Source: JALHQU01 sp043745295
GTDB taxonomy: Bacteria; Planctomycetota; Planctomycetia; Gemmatales; Gemmataceae
NCBI GenBank assembly: GCA_043745295.1
Contig: JAYTTN010000842.1
Coordinates: 1 to 11,465 of the forward strand
DNA: 11,465 bases
Direction: 5' to 3'
Each line of letters opens with the position of its first letter. The first letter of the stretch is position 1. Shown here piece by piece: positions 1-6,598 of the stretch. Below the pieces are notes generated by a model. That model was not told the DNA's origin, did no database searches, and saw only the letters and a program-made list of their open reading frames with translations. A program made the translations under genes and the position numbers.

Positions 1-1
1 G

Positions 2-409
2 TGCGGGATCACCAGCCGGAGCCGACTGGTGGCCGACGCGGCCCGGCTGCCGGGTCAGTCGCGGGACCACTGGGGGATCGAGAACGGGCTGCACCACACC
101 CGCGACGAGACGTTCGGGGAAGACCGCTGCCGGGTGCGGCGAGGGAACGCCCCGCGGGTGCCGGCCAGCCTCCGGAACGTGGCCGTGTACCTGCTGCGGA
201 ACGCCGACCACCCGAGCGTCCCGGCCGCCACCCGCGAGATGGCCGCCTTCCCCGACCGCGCCCTCGACATGCTCAACGCCCCACCTTCAATCTCTGAGCA
301 GCCCTGCTACCGGCCGCCGGTAGGAATTACACCGGCGGGGGAAGCGCGCCGTCTAGAGTTGTTTCAGGGATTCGCGGTGGGTGTTGATGACTCGCCCAGT
401 TTCACTTAA
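2..409 (+). CDS. ISAs1-type DDE transposase, C-terminal part (5' end outside window)
   Basis: This is the C-terminal end of a DDE transposase that would move an ISAs1/IS4-like insertion sequence. It is read in the frame starting at base 2. The diagnostic block is at residues 21-48 of the visible fragment: RDHWGIENGLHH, then DETFGEDRCRVRRGNAP, then a run of the form LRNVAVYLLR. The Glu of HWGIEN is the third acidic residue of the DDE triad in this family. The N-terminus and the left end of the element lie outside the window. Family members normally end soon after the LLR block. Here the frame runs about 45 residues further and overlaps the opposite-strand gene by 57 bp, so the tail after about base 285 is probably read-through past the true gene end, possibly after a small frameshift (another frame stops at 295-297). 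Family assignment is firm; intactness and activity cannot be judged. Confidence 0.8.
   Translation, partial: CGITSRSRLVADAARLPGQSRDHWGIENGLHHTRDETFGEDRCRVRRGNAPRVPASLRNVAVYLLRNADHPSVPAATREMAAFPDRALDMLNAPPSISEQPCYRPPVGITPAGEARRLELFQGFAVGVDDSPSFT
307..323. terminator. short palindrome between convergent genes, possible terminator
   Basis: CTACCGGC and GCCGGTAG flank a single C, giving a stem of 7 bp with a 3-nt loop. It lies between the convergent transposase and the 287-aa gene, about 30 nt past the stop of the latter. No clear T-run follows on either strand, so a terminator role is inferred from position only. It could also mark the edge of the insertion sequence. Confidence 0.25.
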
Positions 410-1216
410 CAGTAGCGCTTCGGCGAAGTACTCCACCGTCTTCGCGTCGTCCGGGATCGGGACGACGAATTCGCAGCGGCCGAAGCTGGGGGTGGCCGAG
501 AGGGCGCGGATGAACGCCGGCTTGTTGTGCGCGTCGATGCGGTAGACGGTGCAGGTGGCGGCCGTGACGTAGGGATTCCTGGGGTAGTCGGCGATCACGA
601 CGCGCGGCGGGTAGGTCGTCGTGCCGGACGACTTCGCGACGAGTTCCCCGGTCGCGGCCCGGCGGGAATCTTTGCCGGTCTCGACCACGCACGGCGTCGC
701 CACCGACGTCAGTAGCATCGGACTCGCCGTCAGCGGGCCGCTCGACTGCGGGCCCCCGCCGGCGAGGCTGGCCTCGAACCGATACACGTACGGGTGCCCG
801 GCCCCGTCATCGGCGGCGCAGGTTCCGGACGACGGCATCCCGGCACTCCACTTGGTGTCCGAGCAGTAGATCGTCGCGGTGACGGCACCCCCCACCTGTT
901 GCTCCGCGCCGCCCGCGACCATCCGGTAGAGCGTACAGGTGAGGGGCAGTGCGGCGACGAGTCGGAGGAACTCCGGACTCGGCCCGGTCTTCAAGGCCTC
1001 CTCCTTGCGCTTCAGCAACTCGACCCACGCCCCGGTCAGTTTCGCCCCGTCGAGCAGCTTCGTCCAGGACTTGTACTCCGGCGTGCCGGTCTTGCCGTCG
1101 AGGCCGAGTCGGATGAGGAATAGCCAGGTCCGGATGGCGCTGTACGGCCCGTAGGCCACGAACGTCTCGGCGATGTCGGAATCGGCGGAGGGGTAGGCGA
1201 TGTTGAAGCTGGGCAT
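353..1216 (-). CDS. hypothetical protein, 287 aa, Cys-containing, probable beta-rich repeat protein
   Basis: I do not recognise this protein. The ATG start at 1214-1216 is supported by GAGAGG five bases upstream (1222-1227). There is no signal peptide and no membrane segment. The N-terminus reads SFNIAYPSADSDIAETFVAYG. Residues 25-85 look helical and charged; the rest is rich in Thr, Val and Gly, suggesting beta structure. Two similar short segments, TCTLYRM (93-99) and TCTVYRI (221-227), each followed by a further Cys 24-26 residues later (C118, C248), suggest a duplicated unit. There are six Cys in all: 94, 118, 133, 176, 222 and 248. The gene begins 45 nt after the stop of the Ser/Thr kinase on the same strand, so the two are probably co-transcribed and may act together, for example as a kinase substrate; that is inference. 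Its 3' end abuts the insertion-sequence remnant, so a shortened C-terminus cannot be excluded. Confidence 0.7.
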   Translation of the reverse strand: MPSFNIAYPSADSDIAETFVAYGPYSAIRTWLFLIRLGLDGKTGTPEYKSWTKLLDGAKLTGAWVELLKRKEEALKTGPSPEFLRLVAALPLTCTLYRMVAGGAEQQVGGAVTATIYCSDTKWSAGMPSSGTCAADDGAGHPYVYRFEASLAGGGPQSSGPLTASPMLLTSVATPCVVETGKDSRRAATGELVAKSSGTTTYPPRVVIADYPRNPYVTAATCTVYRIDAHNKPAFIRALSATPSFGRCEFVVPIPDDAKTVEYFAEALLLSETGRVINTHRESLKQL

Positions 1217-1221
1217 GGTCG

Positions 1222-1227
1222 CCTCTC
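1222..1227 (-). promoter_or_regulatory. ribosome binding site of the 287-aa gene
   Basis: GAGAGG on the minus strand lies five bases before the ATG at 1214-1216. It fixes that start and fits translation from the same transcript as the kinase. Confidence 0.5.
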
Positions 1228-1261
1228 GGGTTTGGGGGAAGGAAGGACCGGGAACCGGACG

Positions 1262-3262
1262 CTACTCGGCGAGCGGGGACACCCTCAAATTCCGGACGCC
1301 GACGGTGGCCGAATCGCAGGTGATGGCGATCCCGCCCTGCAGCTGCCAGCCGAGCGGGACGGGGGCCTGAAGGGCGAGCGGGGCCAGTCGCGTCTGGACC
1401 CGCCCCACGTCGTCGGCGACGGTCGGCCAGTCGAGTAACCGGAGGGGGGTCAGTTCGGCCCTCGTGCCGTCGGCCTTTCGCGGCGCGGTCTCGAAGAACG
1501 CTTCCACGGCGACGGGGGTGACGCGGACCCGAAGCAGCCGCGACACGCCCCGCGCCGGGGGCACGCGGCTCGACGGAAATTTGCAGGAGGTGATTCCGTC
1601 CACGTGGCGATTCGTCGGTTCGTCCGACCGATACGCAACGTACGCGACATTCAGTGTGGACGGCGGCGGGACGCGGCGGAACGCCGTGGCACGATCCATG
1701 TCGTGGTAGTTGAACTCGATGCCCTGGATGACCGTCCGGCCGTCGGCGGTCCGGGAGGTGGCAGCCGCGACAATGAGGCCGAACTCGTGGTACGGCTCGC
1801 CCGGCCCGGGCTTGGAAACGCCATCGACGTCTTCCAACTCCACCTCGATCTGATACCTCGGGATCGGAATTGCTGTGGCGAGGCGGACCACGGCGCGGCC
1901 GAAGGAGGTGACGCCGGCCGCGCCCCCGATCTTCTCCGGCTGGTCCACCGTCGCGTGGCCGATGACCGTCTCGTGCCACACCGGCAGTCCCGTCGGGCCG
2001 ATCAGGGTGATCGACTTGCCGGCCGCCAACTCGGCCATCATCCGTCCCACCTTCTCCTCCGGCGTCAGCGCGCGGCCGAAGTACGTCGCCCCGACCGCCG
2101 TCAGGGCGACGGCCGCGAACAGCACCGCCACCGCCGTCCCCGTCGAGACCCGCCGCGCCCGCCGCCACACCCGCACCGGCCACGCCCGCCGGCGGGCGTG
2201 CACCGGTTCGCCGACCAGGAACCGTTTCAGGTCGTCGGCGAACTCGTCCGCCGTCTGGTAGCGGTCGTTCGGGTGCTTCTCCAGCCCCATCGCGATGACG
2301 GCGGCGAGGTCGGCCGGCAGGTCCGGCGCGTGCGCCGTCGGCGGCGTCAGCGGTTCGGTGAGGACGGGCGGGTTCAGCAGGTCGCGGGTGTACGGCGGCT
2401 GCCCCGTGACGGCCGAGTACAGGGTGGCCGTCAGGCCCCACACGTCGCTCCGGGCGTCGCACGTGGCGCTGCGGCGGGCCGCCTGTTCGGGCGACATGAA
2501 CTCCGGCGTGCCGAGGACGGCGTTGCTGCCGGTCAGCGGGTCGATCGCGTCCACGTCCTTGGCCATGCCGAAGTCCGTCACCTTCGGCACGACCGCCGCC
2601 CCGGACCGGTCGAGGAGGACGTTGCTCGGCTTCAGGTCGCGGTGGACCACCCCGCCGGCGTGCGCGGCGGCCACCCCCCGCGCCACCCCTTCCAGGATCG
2701 CGGCGGCCTCGCGGGCCGGCAGCGCGCCGCCCCGGATCAGTTCGGAGAGGGTGCCGCCGTCCACGTACTCCATCACCAAATACGGGTCGTCTCCTTCGCT
2801 GTACGCGAACAGGCGGGCGACGTTCTTGTGAACGAGGCGGGCGAGGGTTGCCGCCTCCACCCGGAAGCGGTCCCGCGTCGAATCGCTGATCGCGTCCTGG
2901 CGGATGAACTTCGCCACCACTTGTTGCTGGAGGCCGGGGTCGAAGCCGGCGAACAGCTCCCCCATTCCGCCGCCGCCGCACCGCCGGACATCCAGCCATC
3001 CGCCGTTGCGGAGGCGGGTCATGCGGGCCGACACGACGACCGGATCGGGCGCGTCGGTCGGGACCGAGTGGGTGCCGCCCGACGGGAAAAAGGTGACGGT
3101 GCTGGCGTTGGCGGCGACGGCCGCGCTCGCGGTCGGCAGCAGATCCGGGACCGTCGGCGAAGTCCGATCCGTCGAGCGCAGGCACTCCTCGCAAAGCCCG
3201 GACGCATCCGCCACGGCAGGCAGTGGTTTCAAACACGACGGGCAAGTGCCGGGGGTGAACAC
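1262..3262 (-). CDS. transmembrane Ser/Thr protein kinase (PknB-like) with N-terminal zinc ribbon and extracytoplasmic domain
   Basis: A eukaryotic-type Ser/Thr kinase of 666 aa if started at the GTG at 3260-3262. An in-frame ATG at 3544 would add 94 low-complexity residues over an AT-richer, promoter-like stretch, so I prefer the GTG. In order: a zinc ribbon with Cys 7, 10, 24 and 27 (CPSC and CEEC); a linker; the kinase domain at about 88-350 with glycine loop GGGGMGEL (96-103), catalytic Lys in VVAKF (118), HRDLKPSN (207-214, catalytic Asp 209), VTDFGMAKD (DFG 230-232) and GTPEFMSPEQ (251-260); a basic stretch; one TM helix (about 373-396); and about 270 extracytoplasmic residues. All catalytic motifs are intact, so the kinase should be active. 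The tail (for example RYQIEVELEDV and YHEFGLIVAAA) has the feel of a concanavalin-like or DUF1080-like beta sandwich, as in other planctomycete kinases; that is tentative. It probably senses an envelope or periplasmic signal and phosphorylates cytoplasmic targets. The 287-aa gene follows after 45 nt. Confidence 0.93.
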   Translation of the reverse strand: MFTPGTCPSCLKPLPAVADASGLCEECLRSTDRTSPTVPDLLPTASAAVAANASTVTFFPSGGTHSVPTDAPDPVVVSARMTRLRNGGWLDVRRCGGGGMGELFAGFDPGLQQQVVAKFIRQDAISDSTRDRFRVEAATLARLVHKNVARLFAYSEGDDPYLVMEYVDGGTLSELIRGGALPAREAAAILEGVARGVAAAHAGGVVHRDLKPSNVLLDRSGAAVVPKVTDFGMAKDVDAIDPLTGSNAVLGTPEFMSPEQAARRSATCDARSDVWGLTATLYSAVTGQPPYTRDLLNPPVLTEPLTPPTAHAPDLPADLAAVIAMGLEKHPNDRYQTADEFADDLKRFLVGEPVHARRRAWPVRVWRRARRVSTGTAVAVLFAAVALTAVGATYFGRALTPEEKVGRMMAELAAGKSITLIGPTGLPVWHETVIGHATVDQPEKIGGAAGVTSFGRAVVRLATAIPIPRYQIEVELEDVDGVSKPGPGEPYHEFGLIVAAATSRTADGRTVIQGIEFNYHDMDRATAFRRVPPPSTLNVAYVAYRSDEPTNRHVDGITSCKFPSSRVPPARGVSRLLRVRVTPVAVEAFFETAPRKADGTRAELTPLRLLDWPTVADDVGRVQTRLAPLALQAPVPLGWQLQGGIAITCDSATVGVRNLRVSPLAE

Positions 3263-3295
3263 GGGAGGGTTCCCCGATGACGGAAAATCGGACGC

Positions 3296-3331
3296 TTTGT
3301 AAATCTTGGAGCAATCGAGTATGCCTGTCAA
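3296..3331 (-). promoter_or_regulatory. candidate promoter of the kinase gene
   Basis: The stretch upstream of the GTG at 3262 is AT-rich compared with its surroundings. It contains a perfect TTGACA (3326-3331) on the minus strand, with a weak -10 (CAAGAT, 3303-3308) after 17 bp. A second possible -10, TACAAA (3296-3301), lies 33 bp before the GTG and resembles the TACAAT boxes upstream of two other genes in this window. The two boxes cannot both serve one standard promoter because they are 24 bp apart. The location argues for the 3262 start over the 3544 start. Confidence 0.35.
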
Positions 3332-3540
3332 ATGAAAAATTCGAGTTGCCACGAAATTTGGGGGGGGTCGGGTGAGGAACTCGCGGGTGAAATGTCTGGA
3401 ATGATGCTTGAGCAAATGCCGGCTCCGGGGTTGAAAAGGGGCTGTTCGACGTAGGTCTTGGGATCGACGTGGGTCGTAAGACCGTGGCGGGGAAATGGCC
3501 GACCGGAACGCCGGGTGTTTCCACCTCTCCCAAGGCCATT

Positions 3541-3717
3541 TCATGTTTCACACTGCTTGGAATGGACGAAGTTGATGGCCTCCTCGGGGTGGATCTGACG
3601 GGGCGATGGCGCGACGCTCGCGTTGCCGGCCAGGCTGGCCACCAAGGCCAACGCGAGCAGCGGCACCAGCGGTACCGGCGACCGTGGCCGGAGCGCGGAT
3701 CGGTCGTTCCTCGGCAA
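3541..3717 (-). pseudogene. possible remnant of a secreted protein (58 codons, TTG start)
   Basis: A doubtful reading frame. From a TTG at 3715-3717 it gives an Arg-rich start, a hydrophobic run (VPLVPLLALALVASLAG) and a possible signal peptidase I site after NASVA, followed by PRQIHPEEAINFV and a stop at 3541-3543. This looks like a signal peptide plus the first residues of a mature domain cut short. I see no convincing ribosome binding site and no clear continuation in another frame beyond the stop. It may be a decayed gene, a very small secreted protein, or chance. The longer frame from 3849 starts inside the palindromic repeat and is not a better candidate. Confidence 0.2.
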
Positions 3718-3779
3718 GTGACAATCGTTCCGGCGTGGTCGCGCGAGCGGACTTCGATGCAGGGTAGCGGTCTTCGTGC

Positions 3780-3845
3780 TAGCCCGCCGCGCCAGCAAGG
3801 GGCGAACCGCGTATGGGGGTGGCCCCTTGCTGGCGCGGCGGGCTA
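3780..3845. repeat. 24-bp-arm inverted repeat of the 'LARRASKG' type
   Basis: The left arm (3780-3803, beginning TAGCCCGCCGCGCC) and right arm (3822-3845) are perfect reverse complements around an 18-nt loop. Read as protein on either strand, each arm gives LARRASKG, a peptide I recall from many spurious ORFs in Gemmata-type genomes, so this is probably one copy of a dispersed palindromic repeat. It begins 23 nt beyond the stop of the fused gene at 3869, where a strong RNA hairpin could end transcription or protect the 3' end. No T-run follows, so intrinsic termination is uncertain. Confidence 0.8.
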
Positions 3846-3868
3846 ACAAAACGACACACCTGCCGCCG

Positions 3869-6244
3869 CTACCGGTCGCTCCGCAGGAAGACGGTGGCCA
3901 TCAGGTTGTCCACCGGGCAATACTGGTCGGTCAGGACCAACTCCTTCTCGCGGGCCAGCAGCCCGGCGACCAGGGCGTCCGACAGGACGTAGGTGTCGGC
4001 GGCGACGCCGGTGCGGGCCTTGACCAGCTTGCCCAGGGCGGCGGTGTCGAGCGGCGTGTCCGAGGCGTACAGGACGACGACGTGCCGGGACATGGCGTAC
4101 ACGGCGTCGGCGTCCGTCACCTCGTCGAAGTCCGCGGCGTGACCGAGCCGGTTGGCGGCGACGAGGTGCGCCTCCGCCGACCAGCGGGACGCCTCCACGT
4201 CGCCCGCCGGCAGGGTGAAGTAGACGTGCTTGAAGGACTTCCGCAGGGTGTGGAAGGCGGCCTTCCACAGCTTGCCGTCCTTCACCAGGTCGATGACCGT
4301 CACCAGGTACACGCCGTCCGCCGCCAGCGTCCGCTTGACCGCCTCGTTGCACTCCTTCGTCAGCAGGTGGCCGGGCACCGAGTAGTCGTTCACGGCGTCC
4401 AGCGACACCACGTCGTAGCTGTTCGGGGCGGCGTCCTCGGCGACGAACTGGCGGCCGTCCCGATGGAACGACCGGATGTCCAGCTCCTTCTTCAGGCCGA
4501 GCATCTGGTAGGCGACTCGCGTCACGCCGGGGTCGATCTCGACCACGTCCACGGCGGCCGTCGGCACCAGCGTGCGGACGGCGCGGGGCAGGGTGTACCC
4601 GCCGCCGCCGACGACCAGCACCCGCTGGGCCGGCGTGCGGGCGGCCGCCGCGTACACCGCCTCCAGCTGCACCTGCTCGTGCCGGTACTTGAAGAACGTC
4701 GGGTCGTTCAGGTTCACCTCGGAGTGGATCAGCTTGTCCAGGCAGAGGGTGCCCAGGATGTCCCGCTCGGCGGCCGGCATGACGCCGACGGCCGCCGCCA
4801 GCGGGTTCGGCAGCCCCCGCCACTGCCGGTCGTAGTCCACCCGGATGGTGTAGTAGTTGGTCTCGACGACCACGTCCTCCCGCACGCGGAACAGCAGCAC
4901 CGTGCCGCCCAGCAGCGCCCCGCCGACGACGCTCATGGCGTACAGCATGGCCGGGTGCTTCCAGACGCGGACGAGCGCGGCGGCGGCGACGCACGGCAGG
5001 GCGGCGACGAGCAGCACGGTGCCCTTCATGCCCAGCGCGGCGATCAGCACGTACCCGGCGGCGAACGTGCCGGCAATGGCCCCGGCGGTACTGACGGCGT
5101 AGACCCGCCCGGCCGTCTGCCCGGCCGACTGGACGTCCCACACGCACAGGCGGATGACCTGCGGGGAGATGGTGCCGAGCAGCGTCATCGGCAGGAAGAA
5201 CAGCGCGAAGGTGAGCGCCAGTACCGACCCGATCAGGCCCAGCGAGCCGAGCGGCTGGTTGCTCGCCACCGCCAGGACGACCAGCACCAGCACGGAGCAG
5301 ACGGCGGCCAGTAACAGGCACCCGGCCAGCACCGTCAGCGGCCGGTCGGTGTTGCCGCCCCGGTGCGCGCGGTCGGCCACCTTCCCGCCGACCCAGTTGC
5401 CCAGGCAAGTTCCGGCCAGCATCACCCCGATGACCCCGGTCCAGGTGAACAGCGACACGCCGAGTTGCAGGGCGACGATCCGGCTGGCGGCCAGCTCCAG
5501 GCACATGCCGGCGAAGCTGCACAGGAACACCACTCCGAACCCGACCGCCAACGGCAGGGCCGGCCGACCCGTCGGGCGGGCGGCGCTCGGCGGCGACTTC
5601 GGGGGGTCGGCGGTCGCACCACCGCCGCCCAGAGCCAGCGCCCCGAGGCCCGTCGCGGCCAGCAGCCCGGCTACCGCGTACACGATGGGGTTCACCGCCA
5701 TCTCCGGGATCAGCACGAACCCGGTCAAGTAGGTTCCCAGCAGGCAACCCAGGCTGCTCAGGGCGAACACCGTGCCGGCCACGCTGCCGGTGCGGGCCAC
5801 GTCCGGCACGCCGAAGCGGATGGCCAGCGGCGTCAGCAAACTGAGGACCGTGGCCACCGGCAGGCAGAGGGCGAACGCCAGCGCCGGGATGCGGGCGGTC
5901 AGGCCGAGCCGCGCGTGCCAGCCGAACTCCGTCAGCAGCATCGGCAGGGCGGCCACCCACAGTGTGGCGGCGACGCCGGCCAGCAGCACCAGCGCCAGCT
6001 TGCCGACCGACGGCGGCCGCTCGGCCACCCGCCCGCCGAGGAAGTTGCCCAGCGCGATGCCGCTCAGCATCGCGGCGATCACCGAGGTCCACGTCTCCAG
6101 CGACGAGCCGATGAACGGCGACAGCAGCCGGCCGGCCACCAGTTGCAGGACGAGCAGCCCGAAGTTCGCCAGGAACACCACCGCCCCGACGCCGGCGAGG
6201 CGGACGGCGAACCGGTCGGGCGGGGCGGAGACGGCAGTGGACAT
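3869..6244 (-). CDS. fused MFS-like membrane protein / spermidine synthase-like protein
   Basis: A 791-aa fusion of a polytopic membrane region and a C-terminal spermidine-synthase-like Rossmann domain. The membrane region (about 10-465) has 12-13 hydrophobic helices. Its halves resemble each other: an ETWTSVIAAMLSGIALGNFL block in the first and an FTWTGVIGVMLAGTCLGNWV block in the second, each followed by GG(R/K)VA(E/D)R. The soluble domain has the nucleotide-binding loop VLVVGGGGYTLPRAV (GGGG at 546-549), the acidic VEIDPG strand end and the SLDAVNDYSVPGHL segment where aminopropyltransferases carry catalytic Asp. The family is common in bacteria but its substrate is not established; polyamine synthesis should not be assumed. 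I chose the ATG at 6242-6244, just before the first TM helix. A GTG at 6332-6334 overlaps the upstream gene's stop by 4 bp, but its 30 extra residues look non-coding and a promoter-like pair lies between the two starts. No adjacent polyamine genes are seen. Confidence 0.88.
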   Translation of the reverse strand: MSTAVSAPPDRFAVRLAGVGAVVFLANFGLLVLQLVAGRLLSPFIGSSLETWTSVIAAMLSGIALGNFLGGRVAERPPSVGKLALVLLAGVAATLWVAALPMLLTEFGWHARLGLTARIPALAFALCLPVATVLSLLTPLAIRFGVPDVARTGSVAGTVFALSSLGCLLGTYLTGFVLIPEMAVNPIVYAVAGLLAATGLGALALGGGGATADPPKSPPSAARPTGRPALPLAVGFGVVFLCSFAGMCLELAASRIVALQLGVSLFTWTGVIGVMLAGTCLGNWVGGKVADRAHRGGNTDRPLTVLAGCLLLAAVCSVLVLVVLAVASNQPLGSLGLIGSVLALTFALFFLPMTLLGTISPQVIRLCVWDVQSAGQTAGRVYAVSTAGAIAGTFAAGYVLIAALGMKGTVLLVAALPCVAAAALVRVWKHPAMLYAMSVVGGALLGGTVLLFRVREDVVVETNYYTIRVDYDRQWRGLPNPLAAAVGVMPAAERDILGTLCLDKLIHSEVNLNDPTFFKYRHEQVQLEAVYAAAARTPAQRVLVVGGGGYTLPRAVRTLVPTAAVDVVEIDPGVTRVAYQMLGLKKELDIRSFHRDGRQFVAEDAAPNSYDVVSLDAVNDYSVPGHLLTKECNEAVKRTLAADGVYLVTVIDLVKDGKLWKAAFHTLRKSFKHVYFTLPAGDVEASRWSAEAHLVAANRLGHAADFDEVTDADAVYAMSRHVVVLYASDTPLDTAALGKLVKARTGVAADTYVLSDALVAGLLAREKELVLTDQYCPVDNLMATVFLRSDR

Positions 6245-6289
6245 GGGGGGCGGCTCGGCGGTCGCGTGGGCGGCGGGGTCGGGAAGGGC

Positions 6290-6319
6290 AGCATACTTCC
6301 CGCCGCCGACTCCGGCCAA
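6290..6319 (-). promoter_or_regulatory. weak candidate promoter of the fused membrane/spermidine-synthase-like gene
   Basis: On the minus strand TTGGCC (6314-6319) and TATGCT (6290-6295) are 18 bp apart, which would start RNA about 39 nt before the ATG at 6244. The -10 box sits in the loop of a small inverted repeat (GGGAAG 6281-6286 / CTTCCC 6296-6301). Only partial matches to consensus, so low confidence. Confidence 0.25.
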
Positions 6320-6330
6320 CGCGCGCCGCG

Positions 6331-6564
6331 TCACCCCGCCGGCTGCGCCATCAGGTCGCCGATGATCTCGTTCACCCCTTCGCAGTCGAAGATGTGCGGG
6401 ACACCGCCGGGGGCGACGTAGGCCCCGACGCCGTCGCGGACGAGCAGCGCGTCGGGGAAATCGACCTCGAACCGATCCCCGTTGATGAGGGAAATCGTGA
6501 ACGGGTGGAACGGCCGCCGCTGGCGGAGCGTGGTCATCGTCGCCATGAAGGTGTCGCGGGTCAT
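6331..6564 (-). CDS. small conserved planctomycete-type protein, 77 aa
   Basis: A small soluble protein of unknown function. The ATG at 6562-6564 is preceded by a strong Shine-Dalgarno GGAGGT six bases upstream, so this is a real gene. The pattern is a short helix (MTRDTFMATMTTLRQ), then RRPFHPFTISLINGDRFEVDF, DALLVRDG and a Val/Ile-rich end. I recognise this from many short planctomycete proteins of the form 'R-x-PF-x-PF ... NG ... F-x-V', which look like a compact beta-sheet domain; no biochemical role is known to me. It starts 34 nt after the stop of the PAS-GAF-receiver gene with no terminator in between, so the pair is probably co-transcribed. Its stop overlaps by 4 bp an alternative GTG start of the downstream membrane fusion. 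Confidence 0.85.
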   Translation of the reverse strand: MTRDTFMATMTTLRQRRPFHPFTISLINGDRFEVDFPDALLVRDGVGAYVAPGGVPHIFDCEGVNEIIGDLMAQPAG

Positions 6565-6570
6565 CGAAGG

Positions 6571-6576
6571 ACCTCC
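6571..6576 (-). promoter_or_regulatory. strong Shine-Dalgarno of the 77-aa gene
   Basis: GGAGGT on the minus strand, six bases before ATG 6562-6564. It is the best match to the anti-SD among the starts in this window and decides the start of the small gene. Confidence 0.7.
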
Positions 6577-6598
6577 AGTTAAGGATTCCAGGCGTCCC

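Larger units (their letters stand above)
3263..3868. other. 606-bp stretch without a confident gene
   Basis: Between the kinase start and the stop of the spermidine-synthase fusion there is no confident gene. The stretch holds the kinase promoter candidates near 3296-3331, an AT-rich segment at about 3290-3420, the doubtful signal-peptide remnant at 3541-3717 and the inverted repeat at 3780-3845. Its looser base composition fits non-coding DNA. Confidence 0.6.

Noticed and set aside
1604..3280. 558-codon open frame on the plus strand
   Set aside because: Antisense shadow of the kinase; Arg/Asp/Val-rich low-complexity translation, no recognisable domain.
807..3551. 914-codon open frame on the minus strand
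   Set aside because: It shadows the kinase gene in another frame. Its translation is an Arg/Gly/Pro-rich string with no motifs, typical of the alternative frames of high-GC genes.
3541..3849. 102-codon minus-strand frame starting MLARRASKG
   Set aside because: Its first third is translated palindromic repeat; only the part from the TTG at 3717 has any gene-like character.
3776..5314. 512-codon open frame on the plus strand starting MLARRASKG
   Set aside because: It begins in the palindromic repeat and runs antisense through the fused membrane/spermidine-synthase-like gene; its His/Gln/Arg/Val-rich translation is not protein-like.
3869..6244. Naming the fused protein speE or a polyamine biosynthesis enzyme
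   Set aside because: The soluble domain is only spermidine-synthase-like, the catalytic segment differs from canonical SpeE and no speD, speA or related gene lies nearby.
6245..6334. GTG start at 6334 for the fused membrane/spermidine-synthase-like protein, overlapping the upstream stop by 4 bp
   Set aside because: The overlap suggests translational coupling, but the 30 extra residues look like translated intergenic DNA, a promoter-like pair lies inside, and the ATG at 6244 directly precedes the first TM helix. Not fully excluded.
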